Shown: positions 42,901 through 51,812 of the stretch, one piece after another | Numbering within the stretch: position 1 is the first letter of the stretch | Layout of the letters: every line of letters begins with the position of its first letter | Translations under genes and position numbers: made by a program | Assembly (NCBI RefSeq): GCF_015207525.1 | Contig: NZ_JADEWR010000010.1 | Coordinates: forward strand, 57,737 to 121,736 | Direction of reading: 5' to 3' | Length of the DNA stretch: 64,000 nt | Source of the DNA: Nodosilinea sp. LEGE 06152 | GTDB taxonomy: Bacteria; Cyanobacteriota; Cyanobacteriia; Phormidesmidales; Phormidesmidaceae | The notes under the pieces: model-generated | The model's database searches: none | What the model was told of the DNA's origin: nothing | Seen by the model: the letters and a program-made list of their open reading frames with translations, nothing else

Positions 42901-44751
42901 ATGCGGCAATTTCTGAAGTACACCCTGGCTAGTTTGACCGGGTCGGTTTTGTTTTTCCTGCTGCTGGGCTTCCTGCTCGCCCTGGGGGCGTTGGGGCTAG
43001 TGGGGGTGCTGATGGCTGGCTTCAACCAGGAGAGCGATGCCCCCAGCGTCGAAAAGGATACCGTGCTGGTCTACGACCTCTCGACGGTCATACCTGATTC
43101 GCTTGCGGCCATCGACCCCAGCGCCATTGTGCTGGGCGGGGCAGCGCCTGGTGAACTCACCCTGCGCCAGGCGGTGCTGGCCCTGGAGGCTGCCGCCACC
43201 GACGATCGCATTAAGGCGCTCTACCTGAAGGGCAGCACCAGCATGGGGGCAGGTCTGGCTACCCAGGCCGAGATCTATCCCATCATTGAGGCCTTTAAGG
43301 CGGCGGGCAAGCCCATTCTGGCCTACGACATCTCCTGGAATGAGCAGGAGTACGCCCTGGCGGCCCTGGCCGACACGGTGTATCTCAACCCCTTTGGCGA
43401 CATTGAGATGAACGGCCTTTACGCCGAAACCATGTACCAGGCCGAGGCCTTGGAGAAGCTGGGGGTTGGGGTTCAAGTTACCCGCGTGGGTCGCTATAAA
43501 TCGGCGGTAGAGCCCTTGATTCGCAACACCATGAGCCCTGAGGAACGGGAGCAAACCCAGCGCTTGCTGTGGGATGTGTGGCAGAACCTGCTGAATACCG
43601 CCGCCCCCTCCCGCGAGCTGACGCCCCAGCAGTTTCAGGCCGTAGCTAACCGCCAGGGGTTTTTGTTTGGAGCCGAGGCCGAAACCCAAAACTTTGCCGA
43701 TGCGATCGCCTACGAAGACGAGGTGATTGTCGCCCTGCGTGAGCTAACCGGCGAAGGTCCTCTGTCTAACCAAGGGGCCGACAGCGAGGACAACCTCGAT
43801 TTTCGCCAGATTAATCTGGCCGACTACGCCAAAACTGTGGATGATCCCCTGACCAGCCGCCGCTCAGATAACCAAGTGGCTCTGGTCTACGCCGAAGGCA
43901 CCATTGTGGACGGCGGCGAGGACGGCGACCTGAATCAAAGCGGGGTGATTGCGGGCAATGCCATGGCCCGACAGCTGCGGCAGCTGCGCCAGGACGATGA
44001 GGTTAAAGCCGTCGTGCTGCGGGTCAACAGCCCCGGCGGTAGCGCCACGGCCTCGGAGATCATTTTGCGGGAGGTGCGGCTTCTGCAGGAGGCGGGCAAA
44101 CCCGTGGTGGTTTCGATGGGCAACGTGGCCGCCTCCGGTGGCTACTGGATAGCCTCCCAGGCTGACGCGATTTTGGCCCAGCCTACGACTATTACCGGCT
44201 CGATTGGGGTGTTTGGCATTTTTCTCAACCTGGAAGACCTGGGCACCAAAGTAGGCGTGAACTGGGACGGAGTTAAAACCGCTGAGCTGGCCGATATTTT
44301 CACCAGCACGCGACCCAAGACCGAGGCCGAACTGGCCATTCTGCAGCGTACCGTAGATGCCATCTACGACAGCTTTTTAGACCGGGTGGCCGAGGGCCGA
44401 GATCTCGATCGCCCAGCGGTAGCCGAGCTGGCCCAGGGGCGGGTGTGGTCGGGCAAAGCCGCGCTAGATCTGGGCCTGGTGGATGAACTGGGCGGGGTAA
44501 ATGATGCGATCGCCACCGCCGCCGAACTTGCTGAACTCGACGACAACTGGCGCTTAAAAGAATATCCCGAGCCCGACGACTGGCAACAGTTTTTACGGCT
44601 TTTCCTCAGCGCCGAAACGGCTCGCACCACCGCCTACGACCCCCTCACCACCCAGGTGCTAGAGTTCGTTGACGAAGCCCAGCTGATCCGCGCCCTCAAC
44701 GACCCGCGCGGCATCTACTCGATCATGCCCTATCGGCTGGTGGTGAAGTAA
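42901..44751 (+). CDS. sppA: Signal peptide peptidase SppA, 67K type
   Basis: The 616-residue double-domain serine protease has an N-terminal anchor (VLFFLLLGFLLALGALGLVG). The catalytic Lys lies in VGRYKSAVEPLIR (Lys200) and the nucleophile Ser in GNVAASGGYW (Ser412), matching the long SppA form in spacing. The oxyanion-side motif VLRVNSPGGSATASE is present. SppA degrades cleaved signal peptides in the membrane and in cyanobacteria affects light acclimation. It follows tatA closely, suggesting linked expression of export functions. Confidence 0.95.
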   Translation: MRQFLKYTLASLTGSVLFFLLLGFLLALGALGLVGVLMAGFNQESDAPSVEKDTVLVYDLSTVIPDSLAAIDPSAIVLGGAAPGELTLRQAVLALEAAATDDRIKALYLKGSTSMGAGLATQAEIYPIIEAFKAAGKPILAYDISWNEQEYALAALADTVYLNPFGDIEMNGLYAETMYQAEALEKLGVGVQVTRVGRYKSAVEPLIRNTMSPEEREQTQRLLWDVWQNLLNTAAPSRELTPQQFQAVANRQGFLFGAEAETQNFADAIAYEDEVIVALRELTGEGPLSNQGADSEDNLDFRQINLADYAKTVDDPLTSRRSDNQVALVYAEGTIVDGGEDGDLNQSGVIAGNAMARQLRQLRQDDEVKAVVLRVNSPGGSATASEIILREVRLLQEAGKPVVVSMGNVAASGGYWIASQADAILAQPTTITGSIGVFGIFLNLEDLGTKVGVNWDGVKTAELADIFTSTRPKTEAELAILQRTVDAIYDSFLDRVAEGRDLDRPAVAELAQGRVWSGKAALDLGLVDELGGVNDAIATAAELAELDDNWRLKEYPEPDDWQQFLRLFLSAETARTTAYDPLTTQVLEFVDEAQLIRALNDPRGIYSIMPYRLVVK

Positions 44752-44817
44752 TGCGGGAAGTGAGGATGTAGACGCGGAGCGGCTTCCCGCAGGGTGGGAG
44801 TGAGGGGATGAATTCAA

Positions 44818-44863
44818 AGTGCAAAATTCAAAGTTTTGAATTCTCAATTTTGAATTTTGCACT
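44818..44863. repeat. AT-rich inverted repeat between convergent genes
   Basis: AGTGCAAAATTCAAA (44818-44832) pairs perfectly with TTTGAATTTTGCACT (44849-44863). The same vocabulary recurs at 63883-63936 after pdxJ and weakly near 56920-56960. Position between two stops suggests it can act as a bidirectional terminator. Confidence 0.75.
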
Positions 44864-44875
44864 CTGCACTCCCCT

Positions 44876-45880
44876 CTACCTCAATTTTTTCCTCTTCCTC
44901 GCCCCAGCAACCCCGTGTACCCGCATCAGATCGGCCAGGGTCGAGCAGTAGGGCTCCATGCCAAAGCTGGCCGGGCTGACGGCCCCTGCGTAGATGAAGT
45001 GACGGTAGTGCAGGCAGAAGTAGTCCCAGGGAGCCATCTGTACCCGAAAGACTTTGATCAGCACGTCAGCCAGCCACATCGACAGCGGCAGGCGAAACCA
45101 GATGCGCTGGCCAAAGTAGTCGCAAATTTGCTCTACCGCTTGGTTAACGCTGAGGGGCGGGTTGCCTAGCACGTACTCGCGGTAGCCCTCCCTGGAGGGG
45201 TGCTGAACCAGGTAGTTGACCACCGTGGCAATATCCTGGGCATGGGCAAAGTGAAAGCCTGCGTCGGCCCGAAAGAAACGAATTAGCCCCACCCAGCGGG
45301 TGACATCCTTAAGCCCTGCCGAAATAAAGGAGTAGGGCTTTTCTTTGTCGCCACCAAACACCAGGGTGGGAAAGACTGTCGTAATTTTGTCGTACACCGC
45401 TAGCTCCGCTAGGCGGTGGTGGCACTCGTACTTGCTGCGAATGTATTCGGTGCCAATGTCACCCGCCTCTGGCAGCGGAGCGCTCTGTTGATTTAGAATG
45501 CTGGCCGTAGAAAAGTAAATCACCTGCTGACAGCGCTGGGGGTCGAGGTGGGCCATCACCTTCAGGTTGGCATCGACATTGATGGCATCGACGTAGCCAG
45601 GGTCGCCGCCCCAAGCCGCCGCCGTTAGAATGGCGATGTCCATGGTGGGCAACAGATCAAGAAACGGATCGACGTTTTCGAGTCCGCCGCGCAGAATGTG
45701 CACCCTGGGGTTGTCTTGCACTGGCAGCCGCAGCTTTTCAGGGGAGCGCAGCAGCAAAAATAGCTCGTAGCGATCGCTCCCCAGCAGCAGATCCAGAATG
45801 TAGTGGCCAATGCAGCCGCTAGCCCCCGTCACAAACACGCGCAGGGTATCGGGGGTGGAGGTAAGGGGCAGGGTATCCAA
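44876..45880 (-). CDS. NAD-dependent epimerase/dehydratase-family (SDR) protein
   Basis: The 334-residue product starts at TTG 45880. It has the extended-SDR nucleotide site VFVTGASGCIGHYILDLL, then ILRGGLENVDPFLDLLPTMD, the catalytic-like Ser/Tyr/Lys area in YFSTASILNQQ and TEYIRSKYECHHR (Y-x-x-x-K) and HFAHAQDIATVVNYL. The family modifies nucleotide sugars or reduces small carbonyls; the substrate is open. The C-terminal part (WFRLPLSMWLADVLIKVFRV) is hydrophobic and may touch the membrane. Confidence 0.85.
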   Translation of the reverse strand: MDTLPLTSTPDTLRVFVTGASGCIGHYILDLLLGSDRYELFLLLRSPEKLRLPVQDNPRVHILRGGLENVDPFLDLLPTMDIAILTAAAWGGDPGYVDAINVDANLKVMAHLDPQRCQQVIYFSTASILNQQSAPLPEAGDIGTEYIRSKYECHHRLAELAVYDKITTVFPTLVFGGDKEKPYSFISAGLKDVTRWVGLIRFFRADAGFHFAHAQDIATVVNYLVQHPSREGYREYVLGNPPLSVNQAVEQICDYFGQRIWFRLPLSMWLADVLIKVFRVQMAPWDYFCLHYRHFIYAGAVSPASFGMEPYCSTLADLMRVHGVAGARKRKKLR

Positions 45881-46213
45881 ATCGCTCAGTTCAATGGGTA
45901 TAGTCTGACAGTTTAGACCGTTTTGGTGGAGCTAGACGCCCGCCGAGGTCAGGAGTCCGGTGAGAAAGCGTAGCACTAGCCAACGTACTGAGGGTAGAAC
46001 CGACTGACCAATCGCTAAACCGAGCCGACTTGCTGGCTCGCAACCACCTCAAAATCGTGTGTCCTACCGTTCCAGCGGTATGGCCCTTGCCCTGCTGCCT
46101 AGCCGGACAAAAGCGACTCAAACATCTTTAAAGCTCAGGTAAAGCTGACAAATTTTGCCCGATCGTCTCCGAGAAATTGCGTAGAGGTGTAGGCCACTTT
46201 TACGGTTCCTGTC
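45881..46213. other. Intergenic region upstream of the pilin
   Basis: 333 bp between divergent genes. No gene is supported; the minus frames 45891-46342 look random. The right part leads into the repeat cluster of the pilin leader. Confidence 0.4.
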
Positions 46214-46900
46214 ATGCCTGCCCGTTCCTGCCGTCACTTTGCCCAGCCCTACAGCTCCTGTACTATAGCGATAGCCATCGCGCTTAGGATATCGGCCTCT
46301 TCCAGCGGCAAAAACTGGGACAGCGCCAAGGCGTATAGCCACCGCTCTAGAGGATACAAGTCATGTCCTAACCGTTCTGGCGATGGCTATACCAGCCAGC
46401 AGGGCTTCACTCTGATTGAGATGCTGGTCGTGGTTGTGATTTTAGGGGTTTTGGCGAGCATCGCATTACCCAGCTTTTTGAGCCAGGCTGCCCGGTCTAA
46501 GCAGGCCAAAGCCCTGATGTATATAGGTCTGGTGAACCGCGCCCAGCAGGGTTTTTTTGTCGAAAACAATCGCTTTGCCACCTCAACCGCCGAACTAGGC
46601 GTTGTCGATAACCACGCTCCCCCCGACTACGACGTCTCAGTCACCGCTCAGGCGGAGGGCACAGCGGTAGCTGATACCCTCACCGCTCAACCCAACGGCC
46701 TAGCGATCACGGAGACTCGGGCAACGCCGATTAATCCGGCGCTGCGAGGCTATGCCGGTCTGGTATTTACCACCCTAGACCCAGATGGCGCGGCCCGCTT
46801 GGGCACCGTTATCTGCCAGGGCAACGCGGCGACTACCCCGTCACCAACTCCAGTGGCAGTGGCAGGGCAGGTGCAGATCGACAACTGCAACACGCTGTAA
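46214..46900 (+). CDS. Type IV pilin-like protein with an overlong leader
   Basis: The prepilin motif is clear: QQGFTLIEMLVVVVILGVLA, with the peptidase site between Gly64 and Phe65 and Glu at +5, then LPSFLSQAARSKQAKALMYI and the cyanobacterial PilA-like QQGFFVENNRFATSTAELGV. The C-terminal domain has a disulfide-loop-like pair (VICQGN, IDNCNTL). The only in-frame start is ATG 46214, which gives a 64-residue leader; pilin leaders are normally much shorter. The extra leader is encoded by repeat DNA, so the native start may have been lost or the gene may be partly broken. If expressed it would be a minor pilin of the surface pilus. Confidence 0.8.
   Translation: MPARSCRHFAQPYSSCTIAIAIALRISASSSGKNWDSAKAYSHRSRGYKSCPNRSGDGYTSQQGFTLIEMLVVVVILGVLASIALPSFLSQAARSKQAKALMYIGLVNRAQQGFFVENNRFATSTAELGVVDNHAPPDYDVSVTAQAEGTAVADTLTAQPNGLAITETRATPINPALRGYAGLVFTTLDPDGAARLGTVICQGNAATTPSPTPVAVAGQVQIDNCNTL
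46264..46391. repeat. Cluster of TATAGCC-ATCGC-TTAGGA repeats in the pilin leader
   Basis: Three related units lie close together: GATAGCCATCGCGCTTAGGA (from 46270), GTATAGCCACCGCTCTAGAG (from 46334) and, inverted, GTCCTAACCGTTCTGGCGAT followed by GGCTATAC (46363-46391). All contain TATAGCC-A-CGC and a TTAGGA- or CTAGAGGA-like end. Confidence 0.65.
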
Positions 46901-47060
46901 GGTTCAGGCCGGTTGAGGGGCCGGTTGAGGGCAAACTTTCAGCCCCGAGGCCAATTGCTGACGGAGCGCGATCGCCTTTGTAACAAACACTACGAAATAC
47001 CGTAGCTGAGACCCAGGTGCAGCGCTACAGTAAAGGTTGGCCTGTTTTGCTGTATCCGCC

Positions 47061-47789
47061 GTGGCACCTGTCCAGCCGTCTTCTCCCACCGCCACTGATA
47101 TTCAAAGTCTCTTCGATCGCATTGCCCCGGTCTACGACAGCCTGAACGAGAGGCTCAGCTTTGGGCTGCACCGGGTTTGGAAGCGCATGGCTGTGCGCTG
47201 GAGCGAGGCCAGCCCCGGTCACACCGTTCTCGATGTCTGCTGCGGCAGCGGCGACCTAGCCCTGATGCTGGCCCAAGCGGTCGGGACGGCGGGCAGCGTT
47301 TACGGCCTAGACTTTTCGGCAGAGCTGCTAGCGGTGGCTAGGGAGCGCGCCCGCCGTACCCGCTCCTCCACACCGCTGCATTGGGTGCAGGGCGACGCTC
47401 TGGCCCTGCCCTTTGAAGTCAACACCTTTGATGCCGCCACCATGGGCTACGGGCTGCGCAACCTCACCGACATTCCTCAGGGGCTGGCCGAGCTGCGGCG
47501 GGTGCTCAAGCCGGGTGCCAAGGCCGCCATTCTCGACTTTCATCGACCTCAGGGTGGGCTAGCCGAGCAGTTTCAGCGCTGGTACCTCGACACTCTGGTG
47601 GTGCCCACCGCCGAGCAGATGGGCCTCACCGACGAATACGCCTACATTGGCCCCAGCGTCGATCGCTTTCCAACCGGGCCTGAGCAGGTGGTATTGGCCC
47701 GCCAGGCCGGCTTTGAGCAGGCGGTTCACTACCCCATTGCCGGTGGGCTGATGGGGGTGCTGGTGGTGGGTCGCCATGACCAGCTCTGA
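47061..47789 (+). CDS. menG: Demethylquinone methyltransferase (MenG/UbiE)
   Basis: The 242-residue class I methyltransferase starts at GTG 47061; TTG 47037 is possible but its AAAGG touches the codon. It has [21 protein letters not shown] motif I in [29 protein letters not shown] and the UbiE-family signature [20 protein letters not shown]. In cyanobacteria this protein methylates 2-phytyl-1,4-naphthoquinone to phylloquinone, the A1 cofactor of photosystem I. Its end overlaps the DUF445 gene by 14 bp. Confidence 0.92.
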   Translation: MAPVQPSSPTATDIQSLFDRIAPVYDSLNERLSFGLHRVWKRMAVRWSEASPGHTVLDVCCGSGDLALMLAQAVGTAGSVYGLDFSAELLAVARERARRTRSSTPLHWVQGDALALPFEVNTFDAATMGYGLRNLTDIPQGLAELRRVLKPGAKAAILDFHRPQGGLAEQFQRWYLDTLVVPTAEQMGLTDEYAYIGPSVDRFPTGPEQVVLARQAGFEQAVHYPIAGGLMGVLVVGRHDQL

Positions 47790-49020
47790 GCTGTGGCTAC
47801 TGCTGGCCCCGCCCCTTGTAGGCGGTGTGATTGGTTATTTCACCAATGACATCGCCATTAAGATGCTGTTTCGCCCCTACCGGCCTCTCTACCTGGGCGG
47901 GCGACGGCTGCCGTTTACCCCAGGGCTCATACCCAGCAACCAGGAGCGGCTGGCCAAACGCATCTCGGACACGATTATGGGGTCGTTGCTCACCCCCGAA
48001 GAGCTGCAAAACCTGGCCCGGCGGCTGCTGCAGACCGATCGCACCCAGGCGGCCATTAAGTGGCTGCTGCAGCTGGCCCTCGACCAGGTGCAGAGCCGTG
48101 CCCAAGAGCGCACCGCCAAAATTGCCGGGGCCATTCTGCAAGACCTGTTTGGCAAATCGCTGCCCCGCCTGATTCGAGTGTGGGCCCGCCGCGAAGACTT
48201 TTTAGAGCCCCAGCTCAACCAGCTGTTTGACCAGGTGCTAATCGATTTTAGGCTCACGGCTGAGCAGGCCGATCAAATTGCCACCTGGTTGCTGACGGGC
48301 GTGTTTCCTCCCGACAAGCTGCGCCAGCTCGTGATCGACTTTCTCACCGATCGCAATATTCAAGTCATTGACACCATCTTTCGCGAGCGCACCAGCGGCA
48401 CCTACTGGGTGGTGGCCAACCTGTTTGGCGTGCGCAACGCCCTGGGCCGCCTGCGGGCCTTTTGCCTCGACGAGCGCGAGGTCAGCAATGCCCGCATTGC
48501 CGAGCTGGCGGTGGCTCTGCAGATAAAGAAGCGCATGCAAGAATCGCTGCAGCGGGTGTCGCTGCAAAATCTGCCGGTGGCCACAGTGCGCCAGGTGCGC
48601 AGTAACCTGCGCGAGTCGCTGCAGGGCTACATTCGCACCCTGGGGCCAGAGTTTGTGCGCGGTCTGGGGGCCTCGGTCAACTGGGAAATGCTGGCGACGC
48701 AGCTGCTCAACCGTCTGCAAAATTCCGAGGTGATTACCCAGTCGCTCGACCCGGTGAGCGAAGAGCTAGCGCTGATTTTAGAGCGCTACCTGGAGCGCGA
48801 CCTGGAGTCGCTGGTGGCCCAGATTATTCCCATTCTCAACATTGACCAGGTGATTATCGACCGGGTGCGCGGCACCTCGCCCAAGGAACTGGAGATGGCG
48901 ATTCAGGGCATTGTGCGCAACGAACTGCAGGCGATTGTTAACCTGGGCGGCATTTTAGGCTTTGCGATCGGTCTGGTGCAGGCGGGGTTTTTCTACGTTC
49001 AGCGATCGGGTGGGCTTTAG
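47776..49020 (+). CDS. DUF445 membrane protein
   Basis: The 414-residue product opens with [20 protein letters not shown] and [20 protein letters not shown], the DUF445 signature. It continues with a long helical soluble region and ends in a membrane segment ([20 protein letters not shown]). Function is unknown; the family lies at membrane surfaces in many bacteria. ATG 47776 is inside menG, so translation is likely coupled. Confidence 0.88.
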   Translation: MTSSELWLLLAPPLVGGVIGYFTNDIAIKMLFRPYRPLYLGGRRLPFTPGLIPSNQERLAKRISDTIMGSLLTPEELQNLARRLLQTDRTQAAIKWLLQLALDQVQSRAQERTAKIAGAILQDLFGKSLPRLIRVWARREDFLEPQLNQLFDQVLIDFRLTAEQADQIATWLLTGVFPPDKLRQLVIDFLTDRNIQVIDTIFRERTSGTYWVVANLFGVRNALGRLRAFCLDEREVSNARIAELAVALQIKKRMQESLQRVSLQNLPVATVRQVRSNLRESLQGYIRTLGPEFVRGLGASVNWEMLATQLLNRLQNSEVITQSLDPVSEELALILERYLERDLESLVAQIIPILNIDQVIIDRVRGTSPKELEMAIQGIVRNELQAIVNLGGILGFAIGLVQAGFFYVQRSGGL

Positions 49021-49074
49021 AGCAGCTTTGAACAAAGCCTTTATGTCCATCTCGGTGTGTTAGCGACGAAAATA

Positions 49075-49707
49075 TTATTTCGTCTCAGTGACCTTTCCGG
49101 TGCAATCAATTGATATGTTTACGACCGGACGAGGATTGCCGTGAAACGGAGCCCACGCCCATCGGTTCGATTGAACATGGCCATTTTTGAAGCCCAAAAA
49201 GTCGCTGACGAAAAAACCGCCATCGCTCTTTAGTAAAACTATTATTATCCCATCCTTATCGATAAATCCTTCCTTAGCTTTGTCCCCATTAACTCCGCTA
49301 AAAGCAGCAACTCCATCATGAAAATCTGATATACTTCCGAACTGATAAGGAATCACCAGTTGGCCTTCAGGATCAATAAAACCCCAAGCCCAATTCCTAT
49401 TAGCTACAGCAGCTTTCCCCTCCATAAACGCTCTTGCTTGGGTAAACGTTTCAGGCAGTATAGCTTCCCCTTCTCGATTTTTGTATCCAAATGTAGTGGG
49501 TCGATATTCGTTCTCAATATTCACAGGTAACGCTTGAAATGGCTCAACAACAGGATTAGGGTTGCTATCAGCTTCATTTGCCAGCCGTTCTAGATGAGCA
49601 ATACACGCACTTAAAGCTCTCTGATGAACTAATGCTTTGATTTGAAGACCAGCCAGCGTGACTGCAAGAGACGTAGCGAGCGCAACTACTAAAGGCTTCC
49701 ATCCCAT
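49075..49707 (-). CDS. WG-repeat protein with N-terminal anchor
   Basis: The 210-residue product has a single membrane segment at ~7-23 (VVALATSLAVTLAGLQIKAL) and WG-type beta repeats: FGYKNREGEAILPETFTQAR, WAWGFIDPEGQLVIPYQFGS, and EGFIDKDGIIIVLLKSDGGF. WG repeats form a propeller-like or solenoid surface for binding; the function is unknown. It is AT-richer than its neighbours and flanked by large genes on both sides. Confidence 0.8.
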   Translation of the reverse strand: MGWKPLVVALATSLAVTLAGLQIKALVHQRALSACIAHLERLANEADSNPNPVVEPFQALPVNIENEYRPTTFGYKNREGEAILPETFTQARAFMEGKAAVANRNWAWGFIDPEGQLVIPYQFGSISDFHDGVAAFSGVNGDKAKEGFIDKDGIIIVLLKSDGGFFVSDFLGFKNGHVQSNRWAWAPFHGNPRPVVNISIDCTGKVTETK

Positions 49708-50083
49708 TTAAATCAACCTTCGTTTTGACTGATCAACATCTCATTTGCTGGTACTTATCCTGCGGTGTGCAATCTGGAGGTGAGCAGACTCGTCATCCAG
49801 CGGCAGGTTGGGGCCGACACTACAACTCATTTTCATCCTTATTGCCGCTGGATTAGGTTTGAGGCAACCAGCATTGCCAAGAACAGTTTTCCCCTTACCC
49901 CATAAGGGCTATAGCCGAGTTTTGCAATTGCAGAGTACCCCAGCTGCTCCACAGATCTTGGAATATCTCGAAAAATTTTCCGCCAACCTGTCGATCTACG
50001 GTCTCTTGGTTCGACTAATTCACACAGAGAGGGTTGAGGGTTGATGCCTGACCCACTCAAACCCATCCATGAGGATTAAACCC
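49708..50083. other. Intergenic, no gene supported
   Basis: 376 bp. A 78-codon plus frame (49808-50044) has no ribosome site and a composition unlike protein. Presumed promoters for the WG-repeat gene and the SnoaL-like gene. Confidence 0.4.
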
Positions 50084-50524
50084 ATGACCACGACCTTGAC
50101 TCAAACCAAAGCAGAAGCTCAAATTCGTCAGCTAATCGACGATCACACCCGCGCTATCTGCGCCAAAAACCTTGACCAAATCATGGCTCATTACGCGCCT
50201 GACGTCGTCATTTTCGATATGAAGCCGCCGCTGGCGCTGCGGGGTATAGAAGACTGCCGCCGCATGTGGGAAACTAGCCTGCCCTACATGCCGACCATCT
50301 CTGGCATGGAACAACAGGCGGTGAATATCACCCTGAGCGGCGATTTAGCCCTTGTTCACTGGGTTTCCCGTTTCGCGGGGCTCGCGCCAGAGCACCCGGC
50401 GGCGCAGATGTGGCTGCGAGTTACTGCTGGCTGTCAGCGATACGGAAATACATGGCAGATTATCCATGAACATGTCTCGGTGCCCTTTGACCCAGGCAAC
50501 GGCGGTGACTGTTCCCATGCCTGA
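50084..50524 (+). CDS. SnoaL/SgcJ-like (NTF2-fold) protein
   Basis: The start at ATG 50084 has GAGG eight bases upstream; ATG 50069 would place that site inside the gene. The 146-residue product has the NTF2-like opening QIRQLIDDHTRAICAKNLDQ, YAPDVVIFDMKPPLALRG, and a closing beta sheet WQIIHEHVSVPFDPGNGG. Family members bind small hydrophobic ligands or act as isomerases; the ligand is unknown. A YciI/DGPF-type gene follows 111 bp downstream, a combination common in small stress or resistance clusters. Confidence 0.85.
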   Translation: MTTTLTQTKAEAQIRQLIDDHTRAICAKNLDQIMAHYAPDVVIFDMKPPLALRGIEDCRRMWETSLPYMPTISGMEQQAVNITLSGDLALVHWVSRFAGLAPEHPAAQMWLRVTAGCQRYGNTWQIIHEHVSVPFDPGNGGDCSHA

Positions 50525-50635
50525 GGCTGGCCCTGCCGAGGATTGCTAGCCTCGATGGGCTTAGCTGGCCCAATTTCAAACGCAATTTCAGACGCTCACT
50601 TCAAAACAATCACTCACTAAGGAGGAGAATTCACC

Positions 50636-51052
50636 ATGAAAGTTATGGTTTTAATCAAAGCTAATGCTGATTCAGAAGCCGGGGTAATGCCCAGCGAAGC
50701 GATGTTGACCGAAATGGGACAGTTCAACGAAGAGCTGTTCAAGGCTGGCGTTATGGTGGCTGGCGAGGGGCTGCATCCCAGCTCGAAAGGGGTGCGGGTC
50801 AAGTGTTCTGGCCAGGAGCGCACCGTCACCGATGGGCCATTCACAGAAACCAAGGAACTGATTGCGGGTTTCTGGATTTGGCAGGTGCCGTCGATGGAAG
50901 ACGCTGTTAATTGGGTAAAACGCAGCCCCTTTCAAGACGGCGAAATCGAAATTCGACCGATCTTTGAAGCGGATGACTTTGGCGAAGCGATGACCCCAGA
51001 GCTGCGTGAACAGGAAGACCGCATGCGGGCCGAATTAGAAGAAGGGAAATGA
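50636..51052 (+). CDS. YciI-related DGPF-domain protein
   Basis: A very strong AAGGAGGAG site precedes ATG 50636. The 138-residue product is a complete YCII/DGPF domain: MKVMVLIKANADSEAGVMPS, FNEELFKAGVMVAGEGLHPS, and the name-giving TDGPFTETKELIAGFWIWQV. Family members are small ferredoxin-like-fold proteins, some of which act as enzymes, and are often linked to ECF sigma factors, none of which is seen here. Likely cotranscribed with the SnoaL-like gene. Confidence 0.9.
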   Translation: MKVMVLIKANADSEAGVMPSEAMLTEMGQFNEELFKAGVMVAGEGLHPSSKGVRVKCSGQERTVTDGPFTETKELIAGFWIWQVPSMEDAVNWVKRSPFQDGEIEIRPIFEADDFGEAMTPELREQEDRMRAELEEGK

Positions 51053-51099
51053 TACCGAATTTGACTTACGGAACCCCAACTTGAAGCCGATACCTGATG

Positions 51100-51122
51100 G
51101 GGGCATTGCAGTGCAATGCCCC
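51100..51122. repeat. Palindrome, GTAGGGGC family
   Basis: GGGGCATTGCA and TGCAATGCCCC pair around a single G, followed by TAC. It is almost identical to the element at 9861-9889 and lies between two convergent genes. Confidence 0.85.
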
Positions 51123-51185
51123 TACCGATTGGGGGTATACAGACAGGATTTGAGCAGGGGCATTCCACCCTACCCAGCGACATCA

Positions 51186-51689
51186 CTAGCCTGAGTAGCC
51201 CTGGATATTTTCGGGGCGAAACTGGCGCAAGATGGGCGTTGCCTGGCGCACCACGGCTTCAGAACCGCGCACCACCACCAAAAATTTGCCGTCATTGAGG
51301 CGATTGCGGTATGACAACGCATCACCGCCGCCGACCGCCACGCCCACCCCGCCGCCAATAAAAAATGCGCCCATCGCCGCCGAGCCCGCCCCCAGCAGCC
51401 CGCCGATGATCTGGTTGCCGAGCCGCCCCGCAAACTCGAAGGTGTCTAGCCCGGTAATGTTGTTGAACACAAACCCAGCCGCAAAGCCAAAGGGCACCAG
51501 CCACAGCATCATCAGGCGAATTTGCTTCCAGGCCTGGTCGGCGGGGTCGATCAGGCCGTACTCGTCGGCGCTTTTGAAGCCTTTGCCTAAAATATCAAAG
51601 TTTTCTTGGGGTAGGCTGGCCTGCTCCAGGGCGGCGTAGGCTTCTTCGGCTTTGATACGGTTATCTAAAACAGCGACCAGGTAATTCAT
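51186..51689 (-). CDS. General-stress-like glycine-zipper protein 2
   Basis: From ATG 51689 the product is 167 residues; the frame to 51803 adds 38 unlike residues. It opens MNYLVAVLDNRIKAEEAYAA with an alpha/beta half, has a membrane segment LMMLWLVPFGFAAGFVF and a Gly-zipper part (GNQIIGGLLGAGSAAMGAFF, then GGGVGVAVGGGDA), and ends with a second beta half FLVVVRGSEAVVRQATPILR. The layout is that of the protein at 15621-16178 without clear sequence identity. Location at a membrane is likely; function unknown. Confidence 0.75.
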   Translation of the reverse strand: MNYLVAVLDNRIKAEEAYAALEQASLPQENFDILGKGFKSADEYGLIDPADQAWKQIRLMMLWLVPFGFAAGFVFNNITGLDTFEFAGRLGNQIIGGLLGAGSAAMGAFFIGGGVGVAVGGGDALSYRNRLNDGKFLVVVRGSEAVVRQATPILRQFRPENIQGYSG

Positions 51690-51812
51690 TGCAGATGACG
51701 GAGGGGGCAAACGACGAAGGGGCAAAACAGCGGGTGTAGACCCACTTGATATTATGCCTTGCGGGCGTTCGTCCCTAAGATAGGTCTTTGACCATTGCCC
51801 CAAGATCCATCC

